Counted from the first letter of the stretch, positions 25,604 to 34,916 are shown. The stretch: 60,503 nt of DNA from Tessaracoccus sp. MC1679 (GCF_014164775.1 NZ_JACJGB010000011.1:1-60503); one strand, 5' to 3'. Program-made: numbers and translations. Notes: generated by a model from the sequence alone, not told the origin.

Positions 25604-26505
25604 CGGAGCTGCAGTTGGCGTTGATCGCGGGAACCCTGCTGGCAGCCGGCCCCGTGGTGTTGATCATGCGGTACGCGCCGCGGCACCCCGCGCTGGGCGC
25701 CTATCTGGAGTTGGCGGGCAGCAGCGCCGGTGTCAACAACCCCACCGCCACCGGCGGGGGTGTGGTGGGGCAGACGGCGGAGGATCGGCTCGGGTTCTGG
25801 CTGCAGCGCCGCCTTGGGGCCCGGATTCAGGTGCCCCAGGCGGAACTGGAGATGCTGCGCATCCCACCGCACCGGTTCCTGGCGCAGAAGGCCACCTTCG
25901 CCGCGGTCGGGTTGATGCTGCCCACCGTCATGTCGGTGCTGCTGTATCTGCTGGGTGTGCCGATGCCGATCGGGATCCCGGTGGTGGGCAGCCTGCTGCT
26001 GGCCGTGGTGCTGAGCTTCATCCCCGACTACAACGTGCGCGACAACGCGCGGAAGGCGCGAGCCGAGTTCACCTACGTGTTGGGCTCCTACATGGACCTG
26101 GTGGCGATGGAACGTCGCGCCGGCACATCCCCGAGGCAGGCGCTCGAGGACGCCGCCGAAGTGGCCGACTCGTGGGTGTTTCAACGGCTCGCCGAAGAAC
26201 TGACCCACTCACGGCTCTCCGGGGTGGCCCCCTGGGAACGGCTCGGCGCCTTGGGGGAGCGGTACATGGTCACCGAACTCACCGAGCTCGGCCACATCAT
26301 GCGCATCGCCGGCACCGAATCAGCCGGCGTCTACGAAACCCTCAAGCAGCGATCCAAGGCCATGCGCAAAGCACACCTCGCCCGCGAGCTGACCGCAGCC
26401 AACGAAACCTCCACCAAGCGAAGCGCCCCCATCGCCTTGCTGGGGTTGGTGTTCCTCGCACTGCTGGTGGTACCGGCCCTGCTCGCGATGCTCACCATGA
26501 ACTGA
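25600..26505 (+). CDS. TadC-like inner-membrane protein
   Basis: The second GspF-like platform protein of the Tad machine, 301 residues. Helices lie near residues 5-22, 105-140 and 275-298, with a cytoplasmic T2SSF domain (YVLGSYMDLVAMERRAGTS, FQRLAEELTHSRLSG, ELTELGHIMRIAGTESAGVY). The ATG overlaps the TadB-like stop. A 150-base intergenic gap with a new promoter motif follows, so the pilin may be transcribed both from parA and independently. Confidence 0.8.
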   Translation: MTELQLALIAGTLLAAGPVVLIMRYAPRHPALGAYLELAGSSAGVNNPTATGGGVVGQTAEDRLGFWLQRRLGARIQVPQAELEMLRIPPHRFLAQKATFAAVGLMLPTVMSVLLYLLGVPMPIGIPVVGSLLLAVVLSFIPDYNVRDNARKARAEFTYVLGSYMDLVAMERRAGTSPRQALEDAAEVADSWVFQRLAEELTHSRLSGVAPWERLGALGERYMVTELTELGHIMRIAGTESAGVYETLKQRSKAMRKAHLARELTAANETSTKRSAPIALLGLVFLALLVVPALLAMLTMN

Positions 26506-26588
26506 CACCCACGCATCCCCGTTGCCGCTACGCCTCATAGCTGGGTGAACACCTCGCAAGGCAAGATCTGCCAAGTAAACAGCGGTCA

Positions 26589-26622
26589 CCTGTCACACCT
26601 GGGTGCCGAAACTGGCCCTCTC
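26589..26622 (+). promoter_or_regulatory. two-part promoter motif, pilin operon
   Basis: CCTGTCACA (26589-26597), 16 bases, then GGCCCTCTC (26614-26622), about 36 bases before the pilin start. The same two boxes with the same gap occur at 34917-34950 and, slightly changed, at 20146-20179. Two exact boxes with equal spacing argue for a shared sigma factor or activator. Confidence 0.65.
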
Positions 26623-26657
26623 GAAGGAGAAGGCCCAACCTTGAAAGGACCTCAACT

Positions 26658-26846
26658 ATGAATGCACTCCACTGGCTGATCGGCGTCATGATCGCCGCCC
26701 CCGCCGTGCTGCGAGCCAAGAAGCAGCGAGGCGACATCACGCTGCAGCAGGTGATCTGGGCCGCCGGTATCGCCGTGGCAGCCGTCGCCGTCATCGCAGC
26801 GATCGTCGCCATCATCAACGGCTACGTCGCGAAGATCCCCGTCTAG
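26658..26846 (+). CDS. Flp/Tad-type major pilin candidate
   Basis: A 62-residue protein with GAAAGGA ahead of the ATG. The N-terminal leader (MNALHWLIGVMIAAP…KKQRG) is followed by an acidic residue, then a long hydrophobic helix (VIWAAGIAVAAVAVIAAIVAII). This layout of short leader, cut site and helix is that of small Flp pilins; cleavage probably falls at the RG/DI junction. It is the first gene after the platform genes and before the pseudopilins, and the peptidase gene is at 18.1-18.7 kb. Small size makes it easily overlooked by annotation programs. Confidence 0.65.
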   Translation: MNALHWLIGVMIAAPAVLRAKKQRGDITLQQVIWAAGIAVAAVAVIAAIVAIINGYVAKIPV

Positions 26847-26857
26847 AACAGATTCCT

Positions 26858-27241
26858 GTGTCTCGGCGGCGGTGCGCACCAGGTCGGCAGCGCGGGTCGG
26901 TCACCATCGAGATGGTGATCCTGTTTCCGGTGCTGCTGATCATGCTGTTCGGAGCCGTCCAGGCAGGTCTGTATTTCCACGCCCGCAACGTCGCGATGTC
27001 AGCCGCCCAGGAAGGCGCCCGAGTCGCAGCAGCCTATGACTCCACCACCGGTCGTGGCGCAGCCGCCGCCCGCGAATTCGCCACCGCGGCCGGCGCCCGC
27101 AACGTGTCGGTGTCCGCGTCCTCGACGGCCACCACCACCACCGTGATGGTCACGGTCGACTCACCCAACCTCCTCGACTTCCTGATCCCCGACATGCCGA
27201 TCCACCAGAGCGCCACCATGCCGCTGGAGAGGATCACCTGA
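26858..27241 (+). CDS. TadE-like pseudopilin
   Basis: TadE/TadF proteins are minor pilins needed for Flp pilus assembly. The GTG at 26858 starts a 127-residue protein. A short basic leader and RGSVTIEMVILFPVLL (prepilin-like cleavage site with the Glu at position +5 and a hydrophobic helix) identify the family. The C-terminal part is small, polar and extracytoplasmic. The next gene starts one base after this stop. Confidence 0.8.
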   Translation: MSRRRCAPGRQRGSVTIEMVILFPVLLIMLFGAVQAGLYFHARNVAMSAAQEGARVAAAYDSTTGRGAAAAREFATAAGARNVSVSASSTATTTTVMVTVDSPNLLDFLIPDMPIHQSATMPLERIT

Positions 27242-27242
27242 C

Positions 27243-27671
27243 ATGCGCCCCCTCGTCCGCGATCAGCGAGGATCAGCCACCTTGGAGCTGGTCATCGTGA
27301 TCCCCGCCACCCTGCTGATCCTCAGCGCCATCATCATGGCCGGCAGGCTCGCGCTGGCCCACCAAGCCATCCAAGCCGTCGCCTACGACGCTGCCCGCGC
27401 AGCCTCCGTGGCCCGCGACCGCAGCACCGCTGCCAGTGACGCCGCCCGGGTCGCCGGATTCTCCCTGGCCTCCAACGGGTTGTCCTGCACCAGCAACAGC
27501 ACCGACGTCGACACCTCCGGATTCACCGCCGCCGTCGGACAGGCCGCCGCAGTGAGCGTGGCAGTCACCTGCGTCGTCGGCCTCGGCGACCTGTCGCTGC
27601 CCGGCATCCCCGGCACAGTGACCCTGACCGCCGACGCAGCCAGCCCCATCGACACCTACCGGGAACGCTGA
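27243..27671 (+). CDS. TadE/TadF-like pseudopilin
   Basis: The second of three minor pilins, 142 residues. The leader ends in RGSATLELVIVIPATLL, with the Glu at position +5 of the mature helix. Two cysteines (SCTSN and VTCVVG) may form a disulfide bond outside the cell. It is ATGA-coupled with the third pseudopilin gene, which starts at the last base. Confidence 0.8.
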   Translation: MRPLVRDQRGSATLELVIVIPATLLILSAIIMAGRLALAHQAIQAVAYDAARAASVARDRSTAASDAARVAGFSLASNGLSCTSNSTDVDTSGFTAAVGQAAAVSVAVTCVVGLGDLSLPGIPGTVTLTADAASPIDTYRER

Positions 27672-28087
27672 TGCGCCGCCGCCGGAACGAGCGCGGGTCG
27701 GTCACGCTGTGGGCAGTGATCATCACCACCGCCGTGCTGATGATCATGGGCCTGGTCGTCGACGGCGGGGCGCAGCTGCGCGCCACCCAGCGAGCCGATC
27801 AGGTCGCCAGGGAAGCAGCCCGCGCAGCCGGGCAGGCCGTCTCCGGCGACCCCATCCTGGGCCGCCCCGGCCTCGTCGACGTCACCCGCGGCCGCCAGGC
27901 CGCCACCGCCTACCTCGCCGCCGCCGGGGTGGCCGGCGACATCACCGTCACCAGTGCCACCATCACCGTCACCACCCGGGTGGTGTTCACCCCCGTGATG
28001 CTCTCCGCGATCGGTGTCGGCAGCATCACCGTCACCGGTCGCGCCGAAGCCGAAGCCAAGCAGGTCTACCAAGGAACGACACGATGA
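27671..28087 (+). CDS. TadG-like pseudopilin
   Basis: The third minor pilin-like protein, 138 residues. It has RGSVTLWAVIITTAVLMIMGLVVDG as leader junction and helix; here the Glu +5 is missing, as is common in TadG-type proteins. The downstream part (AQLRATQRADQVAREAARAAG) is the conserved TadG helix. It shares its stop with the start of the long LysM-BTAD gene (ATGATGA). Confidence 0.8.
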   Translation: MRRRRNERGSVTLWAVIITTAVLMIMGLVVDGGAQLRATQRADQVAREAARAAGQAVSGDPILGRPGLVDVTRGRQAATAYLAAAGVAGDITVTSATITVTTRVVFTPVMLSAIGVGSITVTGRAEAEAKQVYQGTTR

Positions 28088-31000
28088 TGAACTTCACCCG
28101 CCGAATCCTCGGAGTCCTCGCCCTCCTAGTCCTGACCGGCCTGCTGGCCGGCGTCCCCCTGCTGCTGTGGTGGATCACCGCACCACTCCTGCCCACCGGC
28201 CTGCCCTCACTCACCCAAATCCTCGCCGCCCTCACCGCCCGCGACGACGGCACCCTGATCTCGGTGATCCTCACGATCATCGCCTGGCTCGCCTGGCTCT
28301 ACCTCACCATCGCCCTGCTGGTCGAGATCTGGGCAGCCATCCGCCGCGTACCCGCCCCCCGCATGCCAGGCTTCGCGCTCCCACAAGGAGCAGCCAGCCG
28401 CCTCGTCGGCGCCGCCATGCTCGCCTTCATCGCCGCCCCCGCCCTCGCCGGCACCGCCAACGCCGACACCACCACCCCACAACCCATCACCACCACCTCG
28501 GTCACCGCGACCACCCCCACCGACGCCGCCGACACCGGCACCCCGGCCCCGGCCGCAGCGGCGGCCGCCAGGGCCACCGCGACCCACACCGTGGGCCCCG
28601 GCGACTCGCTGTACAGCCTGGCGGCGACCTACCTAGGCGACGGCGACCGCTGGCCCGAGATCTTCGAACAGAACCGCGGCATTACGCAGGCCAACGGCGC
28701 CCGCCTCGCCGACCCCGATCTGATCGTCGACGGCACCCACCTGACCATCACCCTCGACACCCCCGCCGCTGCTGTTGCGTCGTCGGCGGAGACCATCACC
28801 CACACCGTCGGCCCCGACGATTCGCTCTACGACATCGCCGAAACACACCTCGGCGACGGCGATCGCTACATGGAGATCTTCGACGACAACCAAGGCATCA
28901 CCCAGGCCAACGGCGCCCGCCTCACCGACCCCGACCTGATCGTCAACGGCACCCAACTCACCATCACCCCCGACACCCCCCAACCCCCCACCCTGGATCC
29001 CACGCCAGCGGAAGCGGCAGAGCCGCCAGCCGTCACCCCTTCGACGCCGGACGCGGCAACCCCAGCCGAGGACACCGCCGCCCCCACGCCACCCGCCGAC
29101 CAGACCCCCAGCACACCGCCGACCACCCCGGCACAAGACCCCACCACCCCCAGCCGGGCACAGGCCGACCCGCGGCGTGCCGCCGCGGAACCGGTCATCA
29201 CCGACACCATCGACCAAGACGACACCGACAACATGGTTGGTGTGCGGGCCTCCTTCGGGGTCGGCGCCTTGGCCGCCAGCGGTGTCGTCGGGCTGATCGC
29301 CTCCCGCCGGTTCTTCCAGCGCCGACAACGCGCCCGCGGCGCACAGCTGGCCATGCCCGAAGGCGCCGCCGCGGCCGTCGAATTCGAGCTCCGCGCCGTG
29401 CAGAACCCGCTGGCCATCGAGGAGGTCGACCTCGCGCTGCGCGGACTCGCCCAGCACTGCCGAGACACCAACACGGCGCTGCCCGAGATCCGCGTCGCCC
29501 GCCTCACCGGCACCACCTTCGAGATCTACACCCAGGAACCCGAACAGCTCCCCGCGCCCTGGATCGGCACCGCCTCCGGGATGCTGTGGTCCTACCACTC
29601 CGACGACGACACCCAGCTCGACCGCGACGCCCTCGCCGAGATCCCCGCGCCCTACCCCTCACTGGTGTGCCTCGGCCAGGACCTCGAAGACGCCCACATC
29701 CTGGCCGACCTCGAGGCAGTGGGATCCATCAACGTCGACGGCGACCCCGCCGACGCCGAAGAGATCCTGGCAGCGATGGCCATCGAACTGGCCACCTCCA
29801 GCTGGGCCGACGACCTGACCGTCACCATCGTCGGCGCCTTCCCCGAAATGGAAGACGTCCTCAAAACCGGCCGCATCCGCTACCTGCCCACCGTCGGACG
29901 CCTGTTCGACGACCTGCAACGCCGCGCCCAAAGCGATCGCCTCGCCATGCAGCTCGACGACGCACCCGACCTCCACCACGCCCGCGTCACCGCCGTAGCC
30001 CCCTCCACCTGGTTCCCCGAAGTGGTCATGCTCACCCAGCCACTCACCCCCACCCAGCAACACCAACTCGAAGGACTGCTCACCGAACTGCCCCGCGTCG
30101 CGATCGCCTCCGTCGCGATCGGCACCACAGCAGGGGAGTGGACCATCAACCTCCACGACCAGAACAACGTCATCCTCGAACCCCTCGGCCTGGCCCTCAT
30201 CCCGCAACGCATCACCACCGAGGGCTACCGACGCGTCCTCGAAGTCGTCGACGTCGCCAACCACGCCCAACCCATCCACAACGAAACCAGCCCCGACATC
30301 ATCGACACCCTCCTCGACGATGCCACCGACTGGCTCCACCACCACACCAACCCCGATGCCCCCGCCGACCAGCCCACAGCCCCCGAACCCACCGACCTCC
30401 ACCAGGACGACCACACCACCCAGACCGGGCACACCACCCCCGTGGAGGCGGCGAACTCCCAGCAGGCTGCCGCCGCGGACCCCGCTGCACCGATCCTGGG
30501 GCCTGTCGCCGGCACCCCCTACCTGAAGGTGCTTGGCACCGTCGAACTGGAAGGCGCCGACGGCGTTGTTGAACCCAACCGGGCCGCACGGCTCACCGAG
30601 TACCTGGCCTACCTGGCTTTGACTGAAGACGCGATCACAGCGCGCAGCATCGACGACGCGATCTGGCCGAACCGGAGCAAGGAGAACAACTCCACCACCC
30701 GGGATCCCGCCACGTCACGTCTGCGGAAGTGGCTGGGCACCATGGCCGACGGGCAGCTGCGCCTCGACGTCAACACCTTCCAACTCACCGGTGTCGACTG
30801 CGACTGGCACCAGTTCGAAGCTGCCACCCGCGCCCCGCTGACCAAAATCAGCACCGAGCAGCTCGCCGCCGCGATCAGCCTGGTCCGCGGCACACCATTC
30901 AAGAGCGCAGCAGTGCGGAACCTCTACTACGCCTGGGCCGAACCGATCCAACAGAAGATGATCTCCAGGATCGTCGACGTCTGCTACGAACTGGCACTGC

Positions 31001-31263
31001 GGCAGCTGGTCGACGAAGAGTGGCTCGCCTGCGAACACACGCTGGCCACCGGCATCGACATCGAACCAGGCGATGAACAACTGTGGCGGATGCGGATCCT
31101 GGCCGCCTACGCCCGCCACAACCGCGGAGCCGTCAACGAAGCCACCAGCCGCCTGTTCGCCCAGCTGGAAGGCTTCGACTGCCCACCCGAACCCGAAACC
31201 ACCGACTTCCTTCGCCGACTCGACGAGGGCGCGACTGTGACCGACCTGATGGAGATGATCTAG
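28084..31263 (+). CDS. LysM and BTAD domain membrane protein
   Basis: A 1059-residue multidomain protein. The N-terminus has transmembrane helices near residues 8-35, 60-85 and 105-125. Two LysM peptidoglycan-binding repeats follow (about 167-223 and 239-295; each begins THTVG and ends LTIT), then a Pro/Thr-rich linker and another transmembrane helix near 380. The cytoplasmic-facing half ends in a bacterial transcriptional activator domain (BTAD; about 810-1059) with a winged-helix start. Such LysM-BTAD proteins occur next to Tad genes in actinobacteria. They may sense the cell wall and regulate assembly, which is inference. Some frames on the minus strand here are long shadows only. Confidence 0.85.
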   Translation: MMNFTRRILGVLALLVLTGLLAGVPLLLWWITAPLLPTGLPSLTQILAALTARDDGTLISVILTIIAWLAWLYLTIALLVEIWAAIRRVPAPRMPGFALPQGAASRLVGAAMLAFIAAPALAGTANADTTTPQPITTTSVTATTPTDAADTGTPAPAAAAAARATATHTVGPGDSLYSLAATYLGDGDRWPEIFEQNRGITQANGARLADPDLIVDGTHLTITLDTPAAAVASSAETITHTVGPDDSLYDIAETHLGDGDRYMEIFDDNQGITQANGARLTDPDLIVNGTQLTITPDTPQPPTLDPTPAEAAEPPAVTPSTPDAATPAEDTAAPTPPADQTPSTPPTTPAQDPTTPSRAQADPRRAAAEPVITDTIDQDDTDNMVGVRASFGVGALAASGVVGLIASRRFFQRRQRARGAQLAMPEGAAAAVEFELRAVQNPLAIEEVDLALRGLAQHCRDTNTALPEIRVARLTGTTFEIYTQEPEQLPAPWIGTASGMLWSYHSDDDTQLDRDALAEIPAPYPSLVCLGQDLEDAHILADLEAVGSINVDGDPADAEEILAAMAIELATSSWADDLTVTIVGAFPEMEDVLKTGRIRYLPTVGRLFDDLQRRAQSDRLAMQLDDAPDLHHARVTAVAPSTWFPEVVMLTQPLTPTQQHQLEGLLTELPRVAIASVAIGTTAGEWTINLHDQNNVILEPLGLALIPQRITTEGYRRVLEVVDVANHAQPIHNETSPDIIDTLLDDATDWLHHHTNPDAPADQPTAPEPTDLHQDDHTTQTGHTTPVEAANSQQAAAADPAAPILGPVAGTPYLKVLGTVELEGADGVVEPNRAARLTEYLAYLALTEDAITARSIDDAIWPNRSKENNSTTRDPATSRLRKWLGTMADGQLRLDVNTFQLTGVDCDWHQFEAATRAPLTKISTEQLAAAISLVRGTPFKSAAVRNLYYAWAEPIQQKMISRIVDVCYELALRQLVDEEWLACEHTLATGIDIEPGDEQLWRMRILAAYARHNRGAVNEATSRLFAQLEGFDCPPEPETTDFLRRLDEGATVTDLMEMI

Positions 31264-31265
31264 AG

Positions 31266-31895
31266 ATGAACCCACGACGTCTAGCCATTACTGCCTTGAC
31301 CGCGGGCATCCTCCTCGCCGGCTGCACCCCCGACACCCAACCCACACAGACCCCCAGCACCAGCCCCTCGGCGGTCACATCCAGCGCGGCCCCGACACCC
31401 AGCCCGTCCCCGACCGTATCCCCGTCCCCGACGGTGGTCGAGTCGTTCCCCGACACCCCAACCGACGAGTCACCGGTACAGGCCGAGATCCGCGCAGCCT
31501 GGGAGGAATACAACAGGGTCAAGGACAAGTTCGCCCGCGACCCCGAACTGAACGATCTGACCGAGATCCAATACGTCACCACCGGCCAGGAAGCCACAGA
31601 CGCAGTCACTGGAATCGTGCAGCTACGTCACGACAACCTGATGCGCAAAGGCACTGTGATCTTCCGTGACGCGGTGATCTCTGAGCCGACCACCAACACC
31701 GATGGGGTCACGACGTCAGAGATCAACTACTGCTTCGACCCAGCTCATCTGCAGACCGTTGACGTCGACACCGGCCAGCCGGGCGAGAACGTCATCCAGC
31801 CCGATCAGACCATGAAGGTCAAGGTCATCATGGAGCAGATGCCCGACGGCAGCTGGCGGGCGGCACTGTCCGAGACGGAGCTCGCGAAGTGCTGA
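31266..31895 (+). CDS. lipoprotein
   Basis: A 209-residue protein with a signal peptide and lipobox (TAGILLAGC) giving a lipid-anchored Cys at about residue 20. A long Pro/Ser/Thr-rich linker follows, then a folded domain (EIRAAWEEYNRVKDKFARDP … WRAALSETELAKC) that resembles small wall-associated lipoproteins. I recognise no precise family. It starts two bases after the LysM-BTAD stop and overlaps the next gene by seven bases, so it belongs to the pilus operon. Confidence 0.7.
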   Translation: MNPRRLAITALTAGILLAGCTPDTQPTQTPSTSPSAVTSSAAPTPSPSPTVSPSPTVVESFPDTPTDESPVQAEIRAAWEEYNRVKDKFARDPELNDLTEIQYVTTGQEATDAVTGIVQLRHDNLMRKGTVIFRDAVISEPTTNTDGVTTSEINYCFDPAHLQTVDVDTGQPGENVIQPDQTMKVKVIMEQMPDGSWRAALSETELAKC

Positions 31896-32815
31896 AGCGG
31901 CTACTGGCAGCGATCTCGCTAGTCATCCTCCTCAGCGTTGTCTGGGTGCCGTCCGCCTCCGCCTGCCCTACCCAAGTCTGCAACGACTATGGGTCCTGCC
32001 GGGTTGAGGAATGCGGCCCCGGGGAAGGTGGCGGCGGCAGTGGTCAACCCGATGACCAGGGCGGGGGCCGCGGAGGCGAGGAGGCCACCACGTGCTCCTA
32101 CCAAGGCGTCAAGATCAACTGCTCCACCGCCGCCGGCACCTGGAGCAACGCAGTAGGCGCCTGGTGCAAGCCGGCCAGTCCGCAACCTCCGCTCACCCAC
32201 GTGAACTGGGGCGGCCACACCGATGGCGCCATCTACGACTGCTCCCCGCCCACATCCAACCGCGCTGACCCCGACTTCGGCCTCGCCTTCCAACGATGGC
32301 TACCCGCAGCACCAGATCTCCCGCCCCCGGACCCAGAAGTACTCGCCTGGCGAGCCCTGGCCCGAGTCAACCTGCAACCCATCGACATGGGCATCGCGCC
32401 CGAGTCCCTCGCCACCAACGCCAACTCCCTCGGCGCGGTCGGGCTTCCAGTGTGGCTGTGGGCCGACAACACCAGCCCCAACACCACAGGCCCCATCACC
32501 GACTCAGCCTCCGAACGCGGCTACACCGTGACCATTACCGCCCGGTTGAAGAACATCACTTGGAACCTCGGCGACGGCACCCCCGCGATCCAATGCGGCA
32601 TCGGCCAACGGTTCGACCCGCGCACCATGGGGCCACAGACCCCCGTGGTCTGCGGACGGCAAGCTGGCTACAGCAAGCAGGGTGAGTACACCATCACCGC
32701 CACTTCTAACTGGGAGGTGGCATGGACCGGCATCGGCCAGTCCGGAGTCATCCCGTACCAGCGTGAAACCAGCGGCACAGTCAGAATCGGAGAGATCCAA
32801 GTCGTGGTGAAGTGA
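31889..32815 (+). CDS. secreted cysteine-rich protein, pilus operon
   Basis: A 308-residue exported protein. A signal peptide (LLAAISLVILLSVVWVPSASA) is followed by a cysteine-rich, Gly-rich region (SCRVEECGPGEGGGG) and a folded C-terminal part with TVTITARLKNITWNLGDG and GEYTITATSNW, which looks like a PKD/immunoglobulin-type domain. It is the last gene of the Tad operon. A surface or pilus-tip component is possible, but I do not recognise a family. Confidence 0.7.
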   Translation: MLKRLLAAISLVILLSVVWVPSASACPTQVCNDYGSCRVEECGPGEGGGGSGQPDDQGGGRGGEEATTCSYQGVKINCSTAAGTWSNAVGAWCKPASPQPPLTHVNWGGHTDGAIYDCSPPTSNRADPDFGLAFQRWLPAAPDLPPPDPEVLAWRALARVNLQPIDMGIAPESLATNANSLGAVGLPVWLWADNTSPNTTGPITDSASERGYTVTITARLKNITWNLGDGTPAIQCGIGQRFDPRTMGPQTPVVCGRQAGYSKQGEYTITATSNWEVAWTGIGQSGVIPYQRETSGTVRIGEIQVVVK

Positions 32816-32821
32816 GCAGAG

Positions 32822-33034
32822 TCACCCGCGAGTATCGTCGTGGTGACTCTGTGCCTCACTTTGGGCTTCATCCCGATCCGTATGCCATGTCCCAGACCAG
32901 GAGCATTCGGCACAGTCGGGCTGCCATTGGCCGTAACCAGCGCTCAAGTCGATTGCTAGCACCACCGAGTGCCCGCGCGGGACGTCACAGGTTTGGATGT
33001 TGTGGCCGGAACCACCGCATCGAGAGCAGGCCAT
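32822..33034 (-). CDS. small zinc-ribbon-like protein
   Basis: A 70-residue protein whose ATG at 33034 has a strong ribosome site (GGGGGAAC). It has a CxxC pair at its start (ACSRCGGSGHNIQTC) and another in CAECSW, so it likely binds a zinc ion. I recognise no family. It sits between the pilus operon and the next minus-strand gene and converges with the pilus operon. Confidence 0.5.
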   Translation of the reverse strand: MACSRCGGSGHNIQTCDVPRGHSVVLAIDLSAGYGQWQPDCAECSWSGTWHTDRDEAQSEAQSHHDDTRG

Positions 33035-33139
33035 CGTTCCCCCTGATGACTAGTTGAGATGTTCGTATGACGACGATCCTATCGCCGTGGTAAATCGGGG
33101 GACACGACGTACAGCCCTGCAGCTGAAGGGAGCCGACGC

Positions 33140-33997
33140 CTAGGCGTCCAGGGCAGGCGCGCCAGAGACTGGGTTCGGAGGCGTGGAGGTTAGTTCGATG
33201 AGGCGGCGGAGGGCAAACAGTTGAATCATCGCAGCAGACTTCGCCGCAGCCACGAACACGTGGTCGTTTGCCGTCACCACCAGTTGGACACCGCCAGGGA
33301 TCTTCACCACCTGGGACTTGTCGCTGGCGGCCATCAACGCGTAGGTGTGGCCGTGTTGGAGTCCCGAAAGTTGACGCCACGTGGCCACCAATGAGTATCG
33401 GATACCTGCGTCAAACTTGGCCAATGAGCGAAGTCTTGGGATCTCCTCCACAAGATTTGGAAGGCGATTAAGGTCACCGACCTTAGCTCGGAAGTAGCTG
33501 GCCTCTTGACTGTAGGTGGCAAGAACTTCTGAGTTGCGCTCGGCCAACCGCAAGTCGATCTCTGGAGTGGTGAAGCCCGTGGCCTGCATCGCCTCGACCC
33601 AGTTCTTTCGCTCGCGATGGTCAGCGAGCTCGATCTGTAAGCCGCGCCGTCGCCGGCCGTAGCCTTCGATGGGATCGAGAACCCACAGCGCATGGAAGGC
33701 CGTCTCGAAGGCTGGTCGGATGAGGTTCCATGGTGCGTGCGAGGTGATGCCGATCTTCTTGACCACCTCCTCGAACATCAACTGGTTGTCCTGAGCGGCA
33801 GCGAGTAGCCCCGAAACTGTCATGTATGTCCGAAGGCCCGCAACTTGGGACTCGTCGAGTCGGCGTGAGGAAAAGAGAGTGGAATCAGTCCGATAACGCT
33901 CTTCAGCGATCGCTAACTCGTCGTAACGTCGGCGCAGTGCGGCCCATAACTCAGGGAGTGATTCCAGGTCCGAGGTGCTGATGGAGGGGTCTGCCAC
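33140..33997 (-). CDS. hypothetical protein, helical
   Basis: A 285-residue soluble protein starting with GTG at 33997. It has a helical N-terminus with YDELAIAEERYRTD and a central HAPWNLIRPAFETAFHALW, followed by a mostly alpha-helical C-terminus (AAKSAAMIQLFALRRLIE). Similar proteins are described only as uncharacterised in actinobacterial genomes and may be abortive-infection-like, but I have no motif for that. It is flanked by the zinc-ribbon gene and by a non-coding stretch. Confidence 0.6.
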   Translation of the reverse strand: MADPSISTSDLESLPELWAALRRRYDELAIAEERYRTDSTLFSSRRLDESQVAGLRTYMTVSGLLAAAQDNQLMFEEVVKKIGITSHAPWNLIRPAFETAFHALWVLDPIEGYGRRRRGLQIELADHRERKNWVEAMQATGFTTPEIDLRLAERNSEVLATYSQEASYFRAKVGDLNRLPNLVEEIPRLRSLAKFDAGIRYSLVATWRQLSGLQHGHTYALMAASDKSQVVKIPGGVQLVVTANDHVFVAAAKSAAMIQLFALRRLIELTSTPPNPVSGAPALDA

Positions 33998-34144
33998 CCT
34001 CGCATCGTGCCACGGAGCTCCCGAAAGCTGCTGGTGGGCTACTGCATGAGTCGAATTCTGTGCCTGGAACGGCCGCGACTACTGGGACGTTCCCGTCCTC
34101 GATCCTGTCGCGGGTTGGGCAAGGTTCTGGGCAAGGGGGTCTGA

Positions 34145-34169
34145 GTTGAGTTGGTGATGCCAACTCAAC
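34145..34169 (+). promoter_or_regulatory. hairpin upstream of sigma-like gene
   Basis: GTTGAGTTGG (34145-34154) pairs perfectly with CCAACTCAAC (34160-34169) around a 5-base loop, ending 15 bases before the GTG start. It may be an operator or a translation-control hairpin. Confidence 0.5.
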
Positions 34170-34184
34170 CGAAAGGGCCTACCC

Positions 34185-34898
34185 GTGCTGGTTTTCCGTT
34201 CGCATGACTCTGTTCCCGATGCCGTCACGTCGCCGACCTTGCGTGGTCTGGCGCAGGAGTGGGTGGCGGTCAACGCCACCGCTGAGTACCACCGTCAGGT
34301 CGCGCAGATGGGGATCTCGGGGTGTAGAAGGCCTGGTGATGTCCTTGATCTGATTGATCGGTCCACTAGCGAGGTCGCCAACGAGCTGCTGTACAACCTG
34401 GTCGTTCACGACAGCTACCTGTCTTCGAGGATGGTGTTGCAGGCGCTGCTGCCTCGTGTGCTCAACATCGCCTGCGGCCGTGTCGTCTACTCGGGCACCC
34501 TCGACGATCACATCCAGTCCCTGATCAGTGATGTGTGGGAGGCGATCGCCATCTATCCGGAGCATTGCACGAGGTACGTCGCTCTCAACCTCACCCGCCG
34601 CCGCGGTTTCGTCAAGGAGACCGATGACCGCTGCATCCCGGTGGCAGAGGTCTACGACCTGGTCGATCCAATGCCCGCCGCAGATGACGCCGGGCTGGAG
34701 CTGAGCCTGATCTTGGAGGCCGGCCTCAGTGATGGCGCTGTGTCCGCTGATGACGTTGATCTGCTGTTGGAGGTCTACATCCAGGGTTGGAGTGCCGGCG
34801 AGGCGGCTGAACGCCGCGATGTGAGTGCGGCGGTGATCCGGAAGCGGTGCGAGCGGACCCGCACCCGGTTGGCGAAGTCTGCTGCTGCGCTGGCCTGA
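34185..34898 (+). CDS. sigma-70-like regulator of the transfer region
   Basis: A 237-residue protein starting with GTG at 34185. The middle contains an acidic/helical region like sigma region 2 (DDHIQSLISDVWEAIAIYP). Residues near 195-232 form a helix-turn-helix like sigma region 4.2 (GWSAGEAAERRDVSAAVIRKR). It stands immediately before the transfer operon, whose promoter region carries the two-part motif CCTGTCACA/GGCCCTCTC. It is therefore the best candidate for the factor that reads that motif. Region 2 is poorly conserved, so a non-sigma regulator with this fold is an alternative. Confidence 0.55.
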   Translation: MLVFRSHDSVPDAVTSPTLRGLAQEWVAVNATAEYHRQVAQMGISGCRRPGDVLDLIDRSTSEVANELLYNLVVHDSYLSSRMVLQALLPRVLNIACGRVVYSGTLDDHIQSLISDVWEAIAIYPEHCTRYVALNLTRRRGFVKETDDRCIPVAEVYDLVDPMPAADDAGLELSLILEAGLSDGAVSADDVDLLLEVYIQGWSAGEAAERRDVSAAVIRKRCERTRTRLAKSAAALA

Positions 34899-34916
34899 CC
34901 AGCGTTCTCTCATGGT

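Noticed and set aside
28014..30572. 852-residue plus-strand frame overlapping the LysM-BTAD gene
   Set aside because: Arg/His/Pro-rich, no domains; it is an out-of-frame reading of the GC-rich LysM-BTAD gene.
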